In this document: positions 27,424 through 37,081 of the stretch, one piece after another | Position numbering within the stretch: position 1 is the first letter of the stretch | Layout of the letters: the number at the start of each line of letters is the position of its first letter | Origin: Desulfitobacterium_A nosdiversum | GTDB taxonomy: Bacteria; Bacillota; Desulfitobacteriia; Desulfitobacteriales; Desulfitobacteriaceae | Assembly (NCBI RefSeq): GCF_049860565.1 | Contig: NZ_CP172056.1 | Coordinates: 434,001 to 498,000 of the forward strand | Reading direction: 5' to 3' | DNA length: 64,000 nt | Made by a program: the position numbers and the translations under genes | The notes under the pieces: model-generated | Told to the model about the DNA's origin: nothing | What the model saw: the letters and a program-made list of their open reading frames with translations, nothing else | Database searches by the model: none

Positions 27424-29904
27424 TTACAGTGTTGCATGTGCTGTTCTTGCAATGATGTCATCTTGCAATTCAGGCGACAGATCAACAAAGTAAGCACTAT
27501 AACCCGCTACGCGAACGAGAAGATCTTTATATCTTTCGGGATTCTTTTTAGCGGCTAACAGAGTCGCTTGATTTACAATGTTGAATTGTAAGTGCCATAA
27601 TTTCAAGTCACACCAGCTGCGAATGATGGACATCAATTTATGGGTTCCTTCTTCACCGACTACAACTGCAGGGCTTAATTTAATGTTGAGAAGACGAGCA
27701 GCTCGTTCAAAAAAACCGCGGTTTTTCGAATTGTAGTTGGACATTAAAATAGCTGTTGGTCCTTTGACATCAGCGCCATGAGCAGCTGAAGAACCGTCAG
27801 AGAGGAACGTTCCTTTCGTTCTTCCGTTCGGTGTTGCACCAACTACTTTACCGAAAGGTACATGGGAAGTAACAGGTACATAACGCAGATCCAAGTTAAA
27901 GCCCATTTTCTTTGAATATTGGTGAGCGAATTTTACACCATCTAAGTCGATCGCTTTAGCAATAGCATCCGCTTCCGGATCATTGTTGCCATAGCGAGGA
28001 GCCTTCATCAGCATTTGGCGAATTTCTTCGTAACCTTCGAAGTTCTTATCTAAGATTTCATTCAATTTTTCTAAGGTTAATTTGTTATTATCAAAGACCA
28101 TGGTTTTAATAGCGCTTAAGGAGTCAACGACGGTTCCATAGCCGATGAAATCGAAATATCCCAAGTCAATTCCGCCATCGATATGAGCAGAATGCAAATC
28201 TTTTTTATTTTTCATACAGAGAGCGTGAATAGATGAACCCATTGGCGCTGCAAAGTGTTTTTCACGAAGTCTGACAACAATAAGCTGTTGTTTAAAGGCT
28301 TGTTTAATTAAATATTGCTGCTGAGCGAGATAAGCTTTCCAGAAATCTTCCCATGTACGGAAATCTTTTAACTCACCCGTTTCAATGGTTAGAAGTTCAT
28401 CCCCATACATTTTCATGCGTCCGTTATTTAAGGCAAGCTCTAAAGCTGCTCCTAAGTTAACGTATGGGCAAGCACTTGTAAAAGTATCGAGATTAGGCAT
28501 TCTGACTTCAGTACATCCTGATACTGCATAGGTATTTGCTGATGCGATATCTGCTCCCTTAGCAATTAAAAGCGGAATGACTTCTTCATCATTGATCAAT
28601 TTCGGGAAGCCTGATCCGTCTTTAATCGTTTCAGCCACTTCATAGAGATATCTTTCGGGTGAACGCTCATGGATACGAGCTGCTAAGTCAGGATAGTTGA
28701 AAGGGAATTCTCTTTTGGATTGAAGGAATACATAAGTTAACTCATTAGTCGCATCATTGCCGTTTTCATCAACACCGCCAACAGTAACAGCTTCCCAGTG
28801 TGCGCAGCCTGAATTGAAGTTTGCACCGGCAGGACTGATGTAGAGGTCTAAGTATTGAGCCATGCCCAGCCACATGCATTCCAAGAGCCCTTTCGCTTGT
28901 TCGGCATCGATCAAACCATCATCCAGATCTTTTTTATACAGAGGATAGAGGTATTGATCCATTCTGCCGTTGGAAACGGTTGCCCCAGTTTTTTGCTCAA
29001 AACGAGAAAACATTTGAGTAAACCATTGGCATTGAATGGCTTCACGGAAATTGCGAGCCGGATATTCCGGTACTCTTTCACAGATTTCGGAAATGGTCAG
29101 TAATTCTTGCTTTCTTACGGCGTTCTTTTCTTTGGCAGCCATTTCTTTAGCCAAAACGGCGTGACGTTTCGCCCAAAGAACAATAGCATCTGACACGATA
29201 ACAATCGCTTGTAAGAACGGAGCTTTATCAATCATATCCGTAGGTTCCAGCGGATCTAATGCATCAAGTTCCTTTTGAGCCTCTTCTTTAATAGCTTTAA
29301 AACCTTTTACAATGGGTGTTTCATAATCATGAACCCATTGGAGAGCTGAACGCATAGACGATGTTTCGCTGACAATAAAACGTTGTGTATAGATATCTTC
29401 AGGATTATAAGTAACTTTTAGTACATCTTCGGGCAAAGAATGAGCCAAATCTTCATAAAAGCTTTTCCCTTTCCAGTAAGGTGCTATTTCTTCATTGATA
29501 ATCTTGGCATCTTCATCTGCTAGGTAGAACGGTGCGGTCTCGCGATTCTTAACATTTTCGGCGAGCTGGTCAAGGAAACATCCGTCAAGTTCAGGATAGA
29601 TTAAACCGTATTTACCTTGGCATCCAACTCTGCCTGCTAGCAATTGATGGTCGTCAATATAGACAGGAATATTCTCGGCAATATGGTAGAGCGCCTTTGC
29701 CCATCTCAAAATTAAGGGCTGGCCTTCTGTTGTTTTAAAAGACTCTGTAAAATATTTACCCCGTTCAATATCTATGCGAGGTTTTGAAAGAACAAACGAA
29801 TTGTAAATTTTAGCCGTACGTTCTCTTAGAAATCCGCCTGATTTCTTTTTCTCTTGTTCAACGATTCTTAACTCTTGGGGTGATAATACTTCTGCTACAG
29901 CCAT
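27424..29904 (-). CDS. glycyl radical enzyme, diol dehydratase/CutC-like class, module 3
   Basis: 826 residues and visibly a close paralogue of GRE 1. The active site SGCTEVRMPN has Cys464 and Glu466; the glycyl loop RVAGYSAYF has Gly801. The substrate is unknown; the Cys-x-Glu pair fits an eliminase (dehydratase, C-N or C-S lyase) or a decarboxylase. The order is MFS carrier, GRE, activase under a sigma-54 promoter, the same plan as module 1. A ferredoxin-dependent activase and an H2-cycling enzyme elsewhere in the window suit a strictly anaerobic fermentation step. The ATG follows AAAGGAG. Confidence 0.92.
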   Translation of the reverse strand: MAVAEVLSPQELRIVEQEKKKSGGFLRERTAKIYNSFVLSKPRIDIERGKYFTESFKTTEGQPLILRWAKALYHIAENIPVYIDDHQLLAGRVGCQGKYGLIYPELDGCFLDQLAENVKNRETAPFYLADEDAKIINEEIAPYWKGKSFYEDLAHSLPEDVLKVTYNPEDIYTQRFIVSETSSMRSALQWVHDYETPIVKGFKAIKEEAQKELDALDPLEPTDMIDKAPFLQAIVIVSDAIVLWAKRHAVLAKEMAAKEKNAVRKQELLTISEICERVPEYPARNFREAIQCQWFTQMFSRFEQKTGATVSNGRMDQYLYPLYKKDLDDGLIDAEQAKGLLECMWLGMAQYLDLYISPAGANFNSGCAHWEAVTVGGVDENGNDATNELTYVFLQSKREFPFNYPDLAARIHERSPERYLYEVAETIKDGSGFPKLINDEEVIPLLIAKGADIASANTYAVSGCTEVRMPNLDTFTSACPYVNLGAALELALNNGRMKMYGDELLTIETGELKDFRTWEDFWKAYLAQQQYLIKQAFKQQLIVVRLREKHFAAPMGSSIHALCMKNKKDLHSAHIDGGIDLGYFDFIGYGTVVDSLSAIKTMVFDNNKLTLEKLNEILDKNFEGYEEIRQMLMKAPRYGNNDPEADAIAKAIDLDGVKFAHQYSKKMGFNLDLRYVPVTSHVPFGKVVGATPNGRTKGTFLSDGSSAAHGADVKGPTAILMSNYNSKNRGFFERAARLLNIKLSPAVVVGEEGTHKLMSIIRSWCDLKLWHLQFNIVNQATLLAAKKNPERYKDLLVRVAGYSAYFVDLSPELQDDIIARTAHATL

Positions 29905-29984
29905 CTCTTTAATCTCCTTTTCTCTTAATCTTTGTAAAAAACTTAAATTGCTCTCTTCTTTTCTATTCTTGAATCCGTTTTACT

Positions 29985-31388
29985 CTACTTTGCCGTAGAG
30001 GTTATACTTTCCGAATCGATATCTTTACCTACCGGCTCCCACTTAATGGTTAAAGCGGTAATTAGACCAATTGCCGGGACTGCTGAAAGAACAAGCAAAG
30101 TGTACTGTAATCCTAGAGCAGCTAAGACAATAGGGAAGAAGTAGAAACCCGTGATGCTCCCAACACGAACCATTGTTTGACCCCAACCCGATCCCAAACC
30201 TCTAATTGATGCGGGATAAGAGAGAGTAGCCATCGACATTCCTTGTGCCCCGGGACCAAAAGAGTGTCCAAAGATAAACATTCCTATTAACAGCGCTTGC
30301 ACATATAGGGGTAATTGTTCTTTATAAAGTCCAATCGTTAGTAGGCAAGAAAAAGCTATGATATAGCCTGTTATCGCCAACTTTCGCGAACCAAATTTTT
30401 CTACGGCATAGGCTTGCCAAGTACCACCGACCATGCCAAAACAGTTAAACACAATTGAACCTACTATAGCCCAAAGGAATTCCTTACCGAAAATCAGAGC
30501 TGCAATAACCGGAAGATAAAATCCTACGGCGAAATATTCCATACTTTGAGTTGCTGCAATGATCGTTGTCATAATGGTTCTCATTCTGTACTGTGCAGTA
30601 AATAATACCCCATATGATAGTTTAGGTTTATTTTCTTCCTCAGGTGCTTCTAAATCCTCGGGTTTACAGTCCAGCTTAACCTTGACACCATAAGTTGCTT
30701 CAAGTATACGTGCCGTTTCCTTCAATCCCAAATGATTCGCTGCCCAAAGGGGACTTTCTTCCATAAAGAGCTTTCTTAAACCTAGTACCGCAATCGCTGG
30801 CACTGCTCCAAAACCGACTGCCCATCGCCAAAGATGTGGGCCAGCACCTAAAAAGTAGAACGGAAGAATAATTAAGAATGATGCAGATGCTGCTACATAC
30901 CACATTCCCTGCCACAAATTAACCCATTTACCTTTACCCTTGAGCGAACTAAACTCAGCGATATAACTTAGCGCGACCGGAAAATCTAGTCCTACTCCAA
31001 TACCCATTACAAAGCGACAAATTGCCAATATCGTAATATTTGGAGAAAGTGCTCCAACAATTGCAGATAATACGAAAAACCATAAATCCGCGTAAAACAT
31101 ACGTTTCCGTCCGAGCTTATCCACTAGGTAACCGCCAAAGATTGCACCGAGCAAGGCTCCAAATCCCATTGCAGCAGTTAAGCTACCCATCTGCACAGCG
31201 TTTAAATTGAATTGCTCTTTTAGCTGTACTGCTCCGATTCCCAAACTCGTAAAATCGTAAGCATCAATAAACACTCCACCAAGGGCCGTAATAATAACAA
31301 TTAAAGCATTCCTAGCCGGACCCGCGTTATTTAAAAAATCAATTACGTCAGCTTTAGATCGAATTGTAACTGTTTTTTCCTGACTCAT
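29985..31388 (-). CDS. MFS transporter of the sugar-porter/aromatic-acid symporter type, module 3
   Basis: 467 residues, 12 membrane segments, with FIDAYDFTSLGIG in TM1, GGYLVDKLGRKRMF in the first loop and a large central cytoplasmic loop rich in Glu/Lys (about 225-260). These are features of organic-acid and aromatic-acid MFS symporters. It is the first gene after the module 3 sigma-54 promoter and is followed by GRE 3 and its activase, so it probably imports the GRE 3 substrate. It differs in subfamily from the module 1 carrier, which suggests a different substrate. The ATG follows GAAAGG. Confidence 0.87.
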   Translation of the reverse strand: MSQEKTVTIRSKADVIDFLNNAGPARNALIVIITALGGVFIDAYDFTSLGIGAVQLKEQFNLNAVQMGSLTAAMGFGALLGAIFGGYLVDKLGRKRMFYADLWFFVLSAIVGALSPNITILAICRFVMGIGVGLDFPVALSYIAEFSSLKGKGKWVNLWQGMWYVAASASFLIILPFYFLGAGPHLWRWAVGFGAVPAIAVLGLRKLFMEESPLWAANHLGLKETARILEATYGVKVKLDCKPEDLEAPEEENKPKLSYGVLFTAQYRMRTIMTTIIAATQSMEYFAVGFYLPVIAALIFGKEFLWAIVGSIVFNCFGMVGGTWQAYAVEKFGSRKLAITGYIIAFSCLLTIGLYKEQLPLYVQALLIGMFIFGHSFGPGAQGMSMATLSYPASIRGLGSGWGQTMVRVGSITGFYFFPIVLAALGLQYTLLVLSAVPAIGLITALTIKWEPVGKDIDSESITSTAK

Positions 31389-31678
31389 TTGTACACCTTT
31401 CTTTCTAAAAAGTTGCCTCTAAAAGCCACGTCGGGTGATAGGATAACAAGGTTACAGACTACGGATCAATAATGTTTGAACTCACTTTCACACTTATCTT
31501 TACAGATTATGACTCCCCCTTTCCATCGCTGTCATTTGGTTGTTTCCCCCTTCCAATGTTGAGAATCCCTTTACCTAAATAGTGGTTACTTAACTACGAG
31601 TCATTATTTCGCTGAATACTCTTAAGCATTTAAACGTGTAGGGAAGTTCCTCTATAGGTAAATACGATTAAAGACATA

Positions 31679-31694
31679 TGCAACATCTATGCCA
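31679..31694 (-). promoter_or_regulatory. sigma-54 promoter of MFS-GRE 3-activase
   Basis: On the minus strand TGGCATAGATGTTGCA has GG and GC ten bases apart and agrees with TGGCACRNNNNTTGCW except for one base. It is about 290 bases upstream of the MFS gene. Confidence 0.82.
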
Positions 31695-31900
31695 GAATTA
31701 AAATATCGATATTTAGCGCATTTGGCTATTTGCCATCAATTAAGCCATTGCAATATTGCGACTATTGTTTAGATTCTTTCTCTAATTTCATTATTTCTAA
31801 GTTCTGTAAACCAATACTGAATTCACTCAAACGAATTCCAAGGCCTTATATGCCTGACATTTAGGCTCAGCTATATATGATTTAGTCACTATTATTTCTT

Positions 31901-31952
31901 AAAAAAAGAGGAATTGCAATTCTGCAATTCAATTGCAAAACGGCAATTCCTC
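31901..31952 (-). terminator. terminator of the second sigma-54 activator gene
   Basis: A perfect 10-bp outer stem GAGGAATTGC/GCAATTCCTC is followed by T7 on the minus strand. Its large loop contains further TTGCAATT-type repeats. Confidence 0.78.
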
Positions 31953-31978
31953 AGACGCACTTATCTATGCAAAAAGTC

Positions 31979-33376
31979 CTACATTATTTTATATTTTTTA
32001 ATTTTCCTAAAAACCGTTGATTTATCAACACATAAATTTTCAGCTACAGCGGCTACGCAATGAAATTTATCCAAGGCTTCTTTTAGAATTTGCTTTTCGT
32101 AGTCCTCCATCAGCCCATTTAATGTTTTTTTACAAGTATTAGGTATTACACCGGATATAATTTCTTGTTTAACGTTTTCAATTAAATAGCAAGGTAAATC
32201 GCATAGATTTATTTCTTCGTTCTCCGAGGTTACCACTAATCCTTGAATCATATTTTCCATTTCACGAATATTGCCCGGCCAATTATATTCGCGCATTAAA
32301 TGTTTAGCTTCGCTTGAAAAACTTAATCTTTTCTTATATTTTGTATTGAATTTATCGAGGAAGAATTCTATAAAGGGAATGATATCCTCTTGCCTTTTCC
32401 GTAATGGAGGAATTTCTAATACTGCAACTTTTAAACGATAGTACAAGTCGCTCCTAAATTTTCCTTCTTTAACCGCCTGCTCCAAGTTTACATTTGTTGC
32501 CGTAACAAGCCGTACATCTACTTTTTTGACCGTATTTGATCCTAATCTCATCACTTCATGATCTTGAATTACCCCTAAAAGCTTGGCTTGCATTGAAATA
32601 GGCAGTTCACCGATTTCGTCTAAAAATAGTGTACCTTTATCAGCCATTTCAAAATATCCGGGTTTTCCTTTAGCATTAGCCCCGGTAAAAGCTCCTGGTT
32701 CATACCCAAAAAGCTCAGATTCTATTAAATTTTCAGGGATTGTTGCACAATTGACCTTAAAAAAAGGTTCCTCCCTGCGGCAACTATACTCATGAACTTT
32801 TGCCGCAAATACTCCTTTACCTACACCTGTCTCTCCTAAGATTAAGACATTTGCATCCGTTTTTGCGACACGTTTAAGTAATTCCAATAATTTTAACATT
32901 TGAGGGCTTTCGAAGATTGCTTTCTCGCGCTCTAAATATTTAGAGCGTAAATACTGTGCTTCCTCATGATATTTTTGAATAAGCTCTCTTTGAGCAGCTA
33001 TTTCGTCTCTTAGATGAGATAACCCCGTAATATCTCTGACAAGAGTTACTACATAAATCACATTACCATTGTTATCAAAGATAGGGCTGCCGCAAATAAC
33101 GACCTTTCTGCCCATTTTATTAACCTGAACATCCGTGTGCTGCCGGCCTGTTTTGACAACCAAAGGATTTAACGGAGACTTAAATACGCCCTCTTTTTCT
33201 AAATCCATAACATACTTGCCCAGAACTTCTTCACGCTTTAGACCAGTGATTGTTTCGTATGCCTTATTGACTTTTAAGGTGTAGCCGTGAGAATCAGTGA
33301 TATATATGCCATCATTGAATACATCGATTATTTCATCAAAAAAGTGATCAGGTTTGCTTTGACTGATGGTTCTCAT
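31979..33376 (-). CDS. PAS-domain sigma-54-dependent transcriptional activator 2
   Basis: 465 residues, the same length and order as activator 1: PAS (about 15-130), coiled coil, AAA+ with GETGVGKG, canonical GAFTGA loop, GTLFLDEIGELP Walker B, and a C-terminal Fis-type HTH (LCVDKSTVFRKIKK). The start is the ATG at 33376, after GAAAGGGTG; the frame runs 17 codons further up. It lies upstream of the module 3 carrier on the same strand and very likely activates its sigma-54 promoter. The PAS domain is the likely substrate sensor. The word GCAACGCTA lies 17 bases upstream of its own start. Confidence 0.92.
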   Translation of the reverse strand: MRTISQSKPDHFFDEIIDVFNDGIYITDSHGYTLKVNKAYETITGLKREEVLGKYVMDLEKEGVFKSPLNPLVVKTGRQHTDVQVNKMGRKVVICGSPIFDNNGNVIYVVTLVRDITGLSHLRDEIAAQRELIQKYHEEAQYLRSKYLEREKAIFESPQMLKLLELLKRVAKTDANVLILGETGVGKGVFAAKVHEYSCRREEPFFKVNCATIPENLIESELFGYEPGAFTGANAKGKPGYFEMADKGTLFLDEIGELPISMQAKLLGVIQDHEVMRLGSNTVKKVDVRLVTATNVNLEQAVKEGKFRSDLYYRLKVAVLEIPPLRKRQEDIIPFIEFFLDKFNTKYKKRLSFSSEAKHLMREYNWPGNIREMENMIQGLVVTSENEEINLCDLPCYLIENVKQEIISGVIPNTCKKTLNGLMEDYEKQILKEALDKFHCVAAVAENLCVDKSTVFRKIKKYKIM

Positions 33377-33392
33377 AATATACACCCTTTCT

Positions 33393-33401
33393 GCAACGCT
33401 A
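33393..33401. promoter_or_regulatory. candidate activator site GCAACGCTA before activator 2
   Basis: The same nine-base word as at 18773 and 20331. Its place just upstream of the regulator start codon suggests autoregulation or cross-control between the two PAS-AAA proteins. Confidence 0.45.
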
Positions 33402-33558
33402 CATAAAAGACCTATTTTGTGTAACATCAGTGTTAAATTCTTTATTTTAATTCTTAAATAATATCAAATGTGCAGAATTTCACTTTCACAAATAAATAAA
33501 CTTTTTTGCTTTTTCCTTAAAGTCATCATTTATAATAGGCGAAACGCCTATATGAAGA

Positions 33559-34404
33559 TTACTTCACTTCAAGCTCTATCAGTTCCTTATACAACTCTTT
33601 TCTTCGATCCGCTAAGAAGAAGCTGTCTTTCATCGAATCCCTTTGAGGACTTCGTAAGAGATTGAGACGTTCTGCTGATAGATCCGCCGCCAGTAATTCC
33701 TCTCCAGTTTTGAAGTTTTCAGCCAGCACTTCTCCCTTAGGCCCGAAAAGCAAAGCTCCCCCGCTGAATTCCTTTCCCCGGTTGTTCGGTCCGACTAAGT
33801 TGCAGGCCCCTAGATAAACCGAATTATCGTAGGCACGAGCTCCTAGATAGCGCAGCCAAATCTCTTTACGATCTCCCGCTACTACCGGCGAAGCATGTGG
33901 AGCAAATAAAAGTTCGGCCCCTTTTAAGGAATAAATACCTGCCATCTCAGGGAAATGCCAGTCCCAGCAAATTCCTACAGCAAATCGAATTCCTTCAGCC
34001 TCAAAAACCGGAAACTCAGTCCCCGGAGTAAAGTAATCCCGCTCGCTTCGACCAAGATGGACTTTTCGATAAAAAGCGGGTTCTTGGTTAGGAGATACAA
34101 TGATCTGCGATAAGTATGGCTTTTGCCCCTGTTTCGCTTGTTCAACCATTCCAACCAATAAAGTTAAGCCCAGATCGGAGGCACATTGCCTAAGTTCTTT
34201 AATAATAGAACTATCGGAGGAATCCCCGAGCCCCTGCGCATCTTTCGGTGAATATCCATGAAGCGCGCTTTCAGGAAAACATAAAAAGTTAATTCCCTGC
34301 TGCGCAGCCTTTTGCGCCCAGTCACAAATCCGTTTTAAGTTGCGGCGAGTTTCTCCGACCTCGGCCCTTAGTTGGACTAAGCCAACACGTATATCTTTTT
34401 TCAT
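33559..34404 (-). CDS. carbon-nitrogen hydrolase (nitrilase superfamily)
   Basis: 281 residues. The catalytic triad is visible: Glu45 (CFPES), Lys114 (YRKVHLG) and Cys146 (GICWDWHFPE). The family hydrolyses amides, nitriles or carbamoyl groups in the cytoplasm. The substrate is unknown; it resembles the amidase and carbamoylase branches. The start is the ATG at 34404, after GAGG; a TTG four codons earlier is in frame. It follows the LysR gene by 23 bases and is surely co-transcribed with it. Confidence 0.85.
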   Translation of the reverse strand: MKKDIRVGLVQLRAEVGETRRNLKRICDWAQKAAQQGINFLCFPESALHGYSPKDAQGLGDSSDSSIIKELRQCASDLGLTLLVGMVEQAKQGQKPYLSQIIVSPNQEPAFYRKVHLGRSERDYFTPGTEFPVFEAEGIRFAVGICWDWHFPEMAGIYSLKGAELLFAPHASPVVAGDRKEIWLRYLGARAYDNSVYLGACNLVGPNNRGKEFSGGALLFGPKGEVLAENFKTGEELLAADLSAERLNLLRSPQRDSMKDSFFLADRRKELYKELIELEVK

Positions 34405-34427
34405 ACTTATCCTCAATCAATTTAAAC

Positions 34428-35372
34428 TTACGGCTCAGGCTCCGCCGAACAATAATCCCGACTTAAAATATCTGAAAGAAGCTTCCTGTCGTGCAGCAGG
34501 TTGATGAGGTACCGCTCATCTTTCGTTTGGTTCGTCTGAACAAGCGTAAGAATACTTAAATCCCGATAGACTGGAGAGTCCTGAATTTTTAAGGCTTTAA
34601 AAATCCTTTGCTCACATTCGCGATGTACAGTGAATGATGAAATTATTGTTATTCCCAGGCCCGCAGCAACTACTTGTTTAATGGCTTGCGTACTTCCTAA
34701 TTCCATCGTAACATTCAGTTGAGACGGATCAAGCCCTCTTTCCTTTAACGCCATTTCCATCACCTTGCGTGTTCCTGAGCCTACTTCCCGAGTCACAAGG
34801 GGTTCTTTTAATAAATCCATTAACGTTATACTGTTGCGAGAAGCCCAAGGATGGAAATTGGGAACAACGACAACCAATTCATCTTGCCAGAAACTTTCTA
34901 CAACAAGCTCCTTGTGCTTGGGCACAGGTCCTTCAATTAACCCAATATGGATCCTTTTTTCGAGAACATCTTGAGCGATAGATTCCGTATTCGCAATCTT
35001 TGCCTTAAAATCAAGATCTGGCCGTTCATGATAAAGGTACGCTAAAATATTCGGAAGTATATACTCTCCAATGGTCAAAGTAGCTCCTAAGCAAATAAGT
35101 CCTCTCTGTTCCTCGGCTAATTCACTCACCTGCTGCTGGGCATTATTCAGAATATCCAGAACTTGTCGGACATTTTCATAGAATACTTCCCCAGCCCGAG
35201 TTAGACTTACGCCCTTATTTGTTCGGTCAAAAAAACGTGCACCATACTGATTCTCTAGGTTCTGGATTTGGAGACTGATACTCGGCTGACTCATATGAAG
35301 TTTTTTAGCTGCAAGTGTAATATTTTTAGTTTCGGCAACTTCCTTGAAAACAAGAAACTGTTGTTCAAACAA
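34428..35372 (-). CDS. LysR family transcriptional regulator
   Basis: 314 residues. An N-terminal winged HTH (NITLAAKKLHMSQPSISLQI near residues 17-36) is followed by the periplasmic-binding-like effector domain (about 90-295). It is close in pattern to CysL/CysB-type regulators, but that is not decisive. The TTG start is set by AAGGAGG nine bases upstream. It is in one operon with the nitrilase and immediately downstream of dsrN, so it may respond to a sulfur or nitrogen metabolite; inference only. Confidence 0.88.
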   Translation of the reverse strand: MFEQQFLVFKEVAETKNITLAAKKLHMSQPSISLQIQNLENQYGARFFDRTNKGVSLTRAGEVFYENVRQVLDILNNAQQQVSELAEEQRGLICLGATLTIGEYILPNILAYLYHERPDLDFKAKIANTESIAQDVLEKRIHIGLIEGPVPKHKELVVESFWQDELVVVVPNFHPWASRNSITLMDLLKEPLVTREVGSGTRKVMEMALKERGLDPSQLNVTMELGSTQAIKQVVAAGLGITIISSFTVHRECEQRIFKALKIQDSPVYRDLSILTLVQTNQTKDERYLINLLHDRKLLSDILSRDYCSAEPEP

Positions 35373-35529
35373 ACAATATATCCTCCTTGCGTTATAATCT
35401 TTTAAAGATAAAGAATATCAAAATCCTTTATAATTATATCATATCTTAAAAGCCTTTCATCATCCATTATTCGGCTCCTTCATCAGGATTATTCATTCTT
35501 TATTCCGATTAAAGAACTTACGAATAATA

Positions 35530-36999
35530 CTATTCTCCAGCTACTTTTTCTCTTTTCTCCCACCGTTTTTCACAATATTGATGCGCTAGTTTCAGCATTT
35601 GTTCTGCCCAGCTTGGAGTGCCGATGGCATGAATATGATTATAGGACGCTAAAACGTTTTTATAACAAATTCCATCATAATTGCCATCAATACCGCTTCC
35701 TTTTTCTATCGTAAATCCAAATTCGACCTTAGTTTTATCTAAATTAATGACACGAGAGTTGTGAAATTCATGTCCGCGTATTTTCTTTTGGTTAAACCAA
35801 AGATTGTTTTCCGTCCCTTGCATAATAGTATAACCATGTCCTTGCGGTTTCTTTTCCAATTTCGTATCTAAAGGAAGCAATCCCACCATGTCGTGTTTAT
35901 TATCACCGATTATAATTGACCGGCCAAGATACATTAAACCACCGCATTCTGCATAGATGGGCAGCCCGCCCTCACCAGCGGTGCAAATCTCTTGGCGGAG
36001 TGTCGTATTTCCTGTCAATTGTTCTGCAAAAACTTCTGGAAACCCCCCGCCGATATAGAGCGCATCAAGGTCTTCCGGTAAATGCTCCTCTGTAAGAGCG
36101 CTGAATGGTATCAGCTCAGCACCCAGTGATTCTAATGCTTCCAGGTTCTCCGGGTAATAGAAACTGAATGCGGCATCGCGAATAATCCCTATCCGCGGCG
36201 TATGCATATTTTTAATTTTTTGTTGATATCCGGAAATACTTAAAAACTCCGCCTTTGGAACATACTTTAATTCCGGTGCTGTCAAAGCTAAGGACATTAT
36301 ATCAGATATGTTCGAGTATTCACAAATAACATCGGCAAGATGTTCCAGCAGGTCCTCTGTTTCATCCACTTCACCCTTTGTTATTAAGCCTAAGTGCCGG
36401 TCAGGAATCGAAATGAGCGCATCTTTAGGTATTGCCCCGACCACAGGAACACGGCAATATTTTTCAATGGATTCACGCGCTATTTTCTCATGACGTGATC
36501 TTGCGACCTTATTTAAAATCACTCCGGCAATGTTAATCTCCGGGTCTAAGTGCTGACAGCCCATAACAATGGCCGCAGTACTTCGTGTAATTCTCGTGGC
36601 GTCGACAACAAGTAAAACAGGAGATCCTGTCATTTTAGCAAGTTCAGCTGTAGAAGCGCTTCCTTCCAGATCTAAACCGTCATACAAGCCCATTGCGCCC
36701 TCAATTATACTGAACTGACAGTCGCAAGAATGAAGAGCTATTGAACGACAAATTTCTTCCTTTGTCATAAGAAACGGGTCAAGATTACGGGATAATCTCC
36801 CTGCAGCAGCAGAATGCCAGCTGGGATCAATATAATCCGGGCCTTTCTTGTACGGCTGTACTTGATATCCTTGTCTGCTCAAGGCTCTAAGTATACCTAG
36901 AGTAACGGTTGTTTTCCCAGATCGCCCTTGGGGGGCTCCGATAACTAAGCGTGAGATGCTGCATTTGTTTGAGTCCTGTTCTTGATTTGCTAATGCCAT
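35530..36999 (-). CDS. dsrN: siroheme amidase / cobyrinate a,c-diamide synthase homologue (DsrN)
   Basis: About 489 residues, the CbiA/CobB family. An N-terminal P-loop amidoligase half has APQGRSGKTT near residue 20, and a C-terminal class I glutamine amidotransferase half has the catalytic Cys in YAECGGLMYL. Glutamine-dependent amidation of a tetrapyrrole is the family reaction. In dsr loci this gene is called dsrN and is thought to make the siroheme amide found in dissimilatory sulfite reductase. Its place right after dsrC supports DsrN over a cobalamin role. I prefer the ATG at 36999; the frame opens 13 codons upstream at a TTG. Confidence 0.85.
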   Translation of the reverse strand: MALANQEQDSNKCSISRLVIGAPQGRSGKTTVTLGILRALSRQGYQVQPYKKGPDYIDPSWHSAAAGRLSRNLDPFLMTKEEICRSIALHSCDCQFSIIEGAMGLYDGLDLEGSASTAELAKMTGSPVLLVVDATRITRSTAAIVMGCQHLDPEINIAGVILNKVARSRHEKIARESIEKYCRVPVVGAIPKDALISIPDRHLGLITKGEVDETEDLLEHLADVICEYSNISDIMSLALTAPELKYVPKAEFLSISGYQQKIKNMHTPRIGIIRDAAFSFYYPENLEALESLGAELIPFSALTEEHLPEDLDALYIGGGFPEVFAEQLTGNTTLRQEICTAGEGGLPIYAECGGLMYLGRSIIIGDNKHDMVGLLPLDTKLEKKPQGHGYTIMQGTENNLWFNQKKIRGHEFHNSRVINLDKTKVEFGFTIEKGSGIDGNYDGICYKNVLASYNHIHAIGTPSWAEQMLKLAHQYCEKRWEKREKVAGE

Positions 37000-37081
37000 A
37001 TTCTCCACAACCTTTCTTATCGGAGCCTCATTGGGCAATACTCAGAAGCTCTATAAATTGAATGGGGAATCGCTTAGATAA

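Larger units (their letters stand above)
31389..31978. other. 590-base regulatory gap between module 3 and its activator
   Basis: No gene is seen. It holds the module 3 sigma-54 promoter (31679-31694), several TTGCAAT-type words near 31743-31760 that may be activator sites, the regulator terminator (31901-31952) and otherwise AT-rich DNA with a long leader (about 290 bases) before the MFS gene. Confidence 0.7.
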
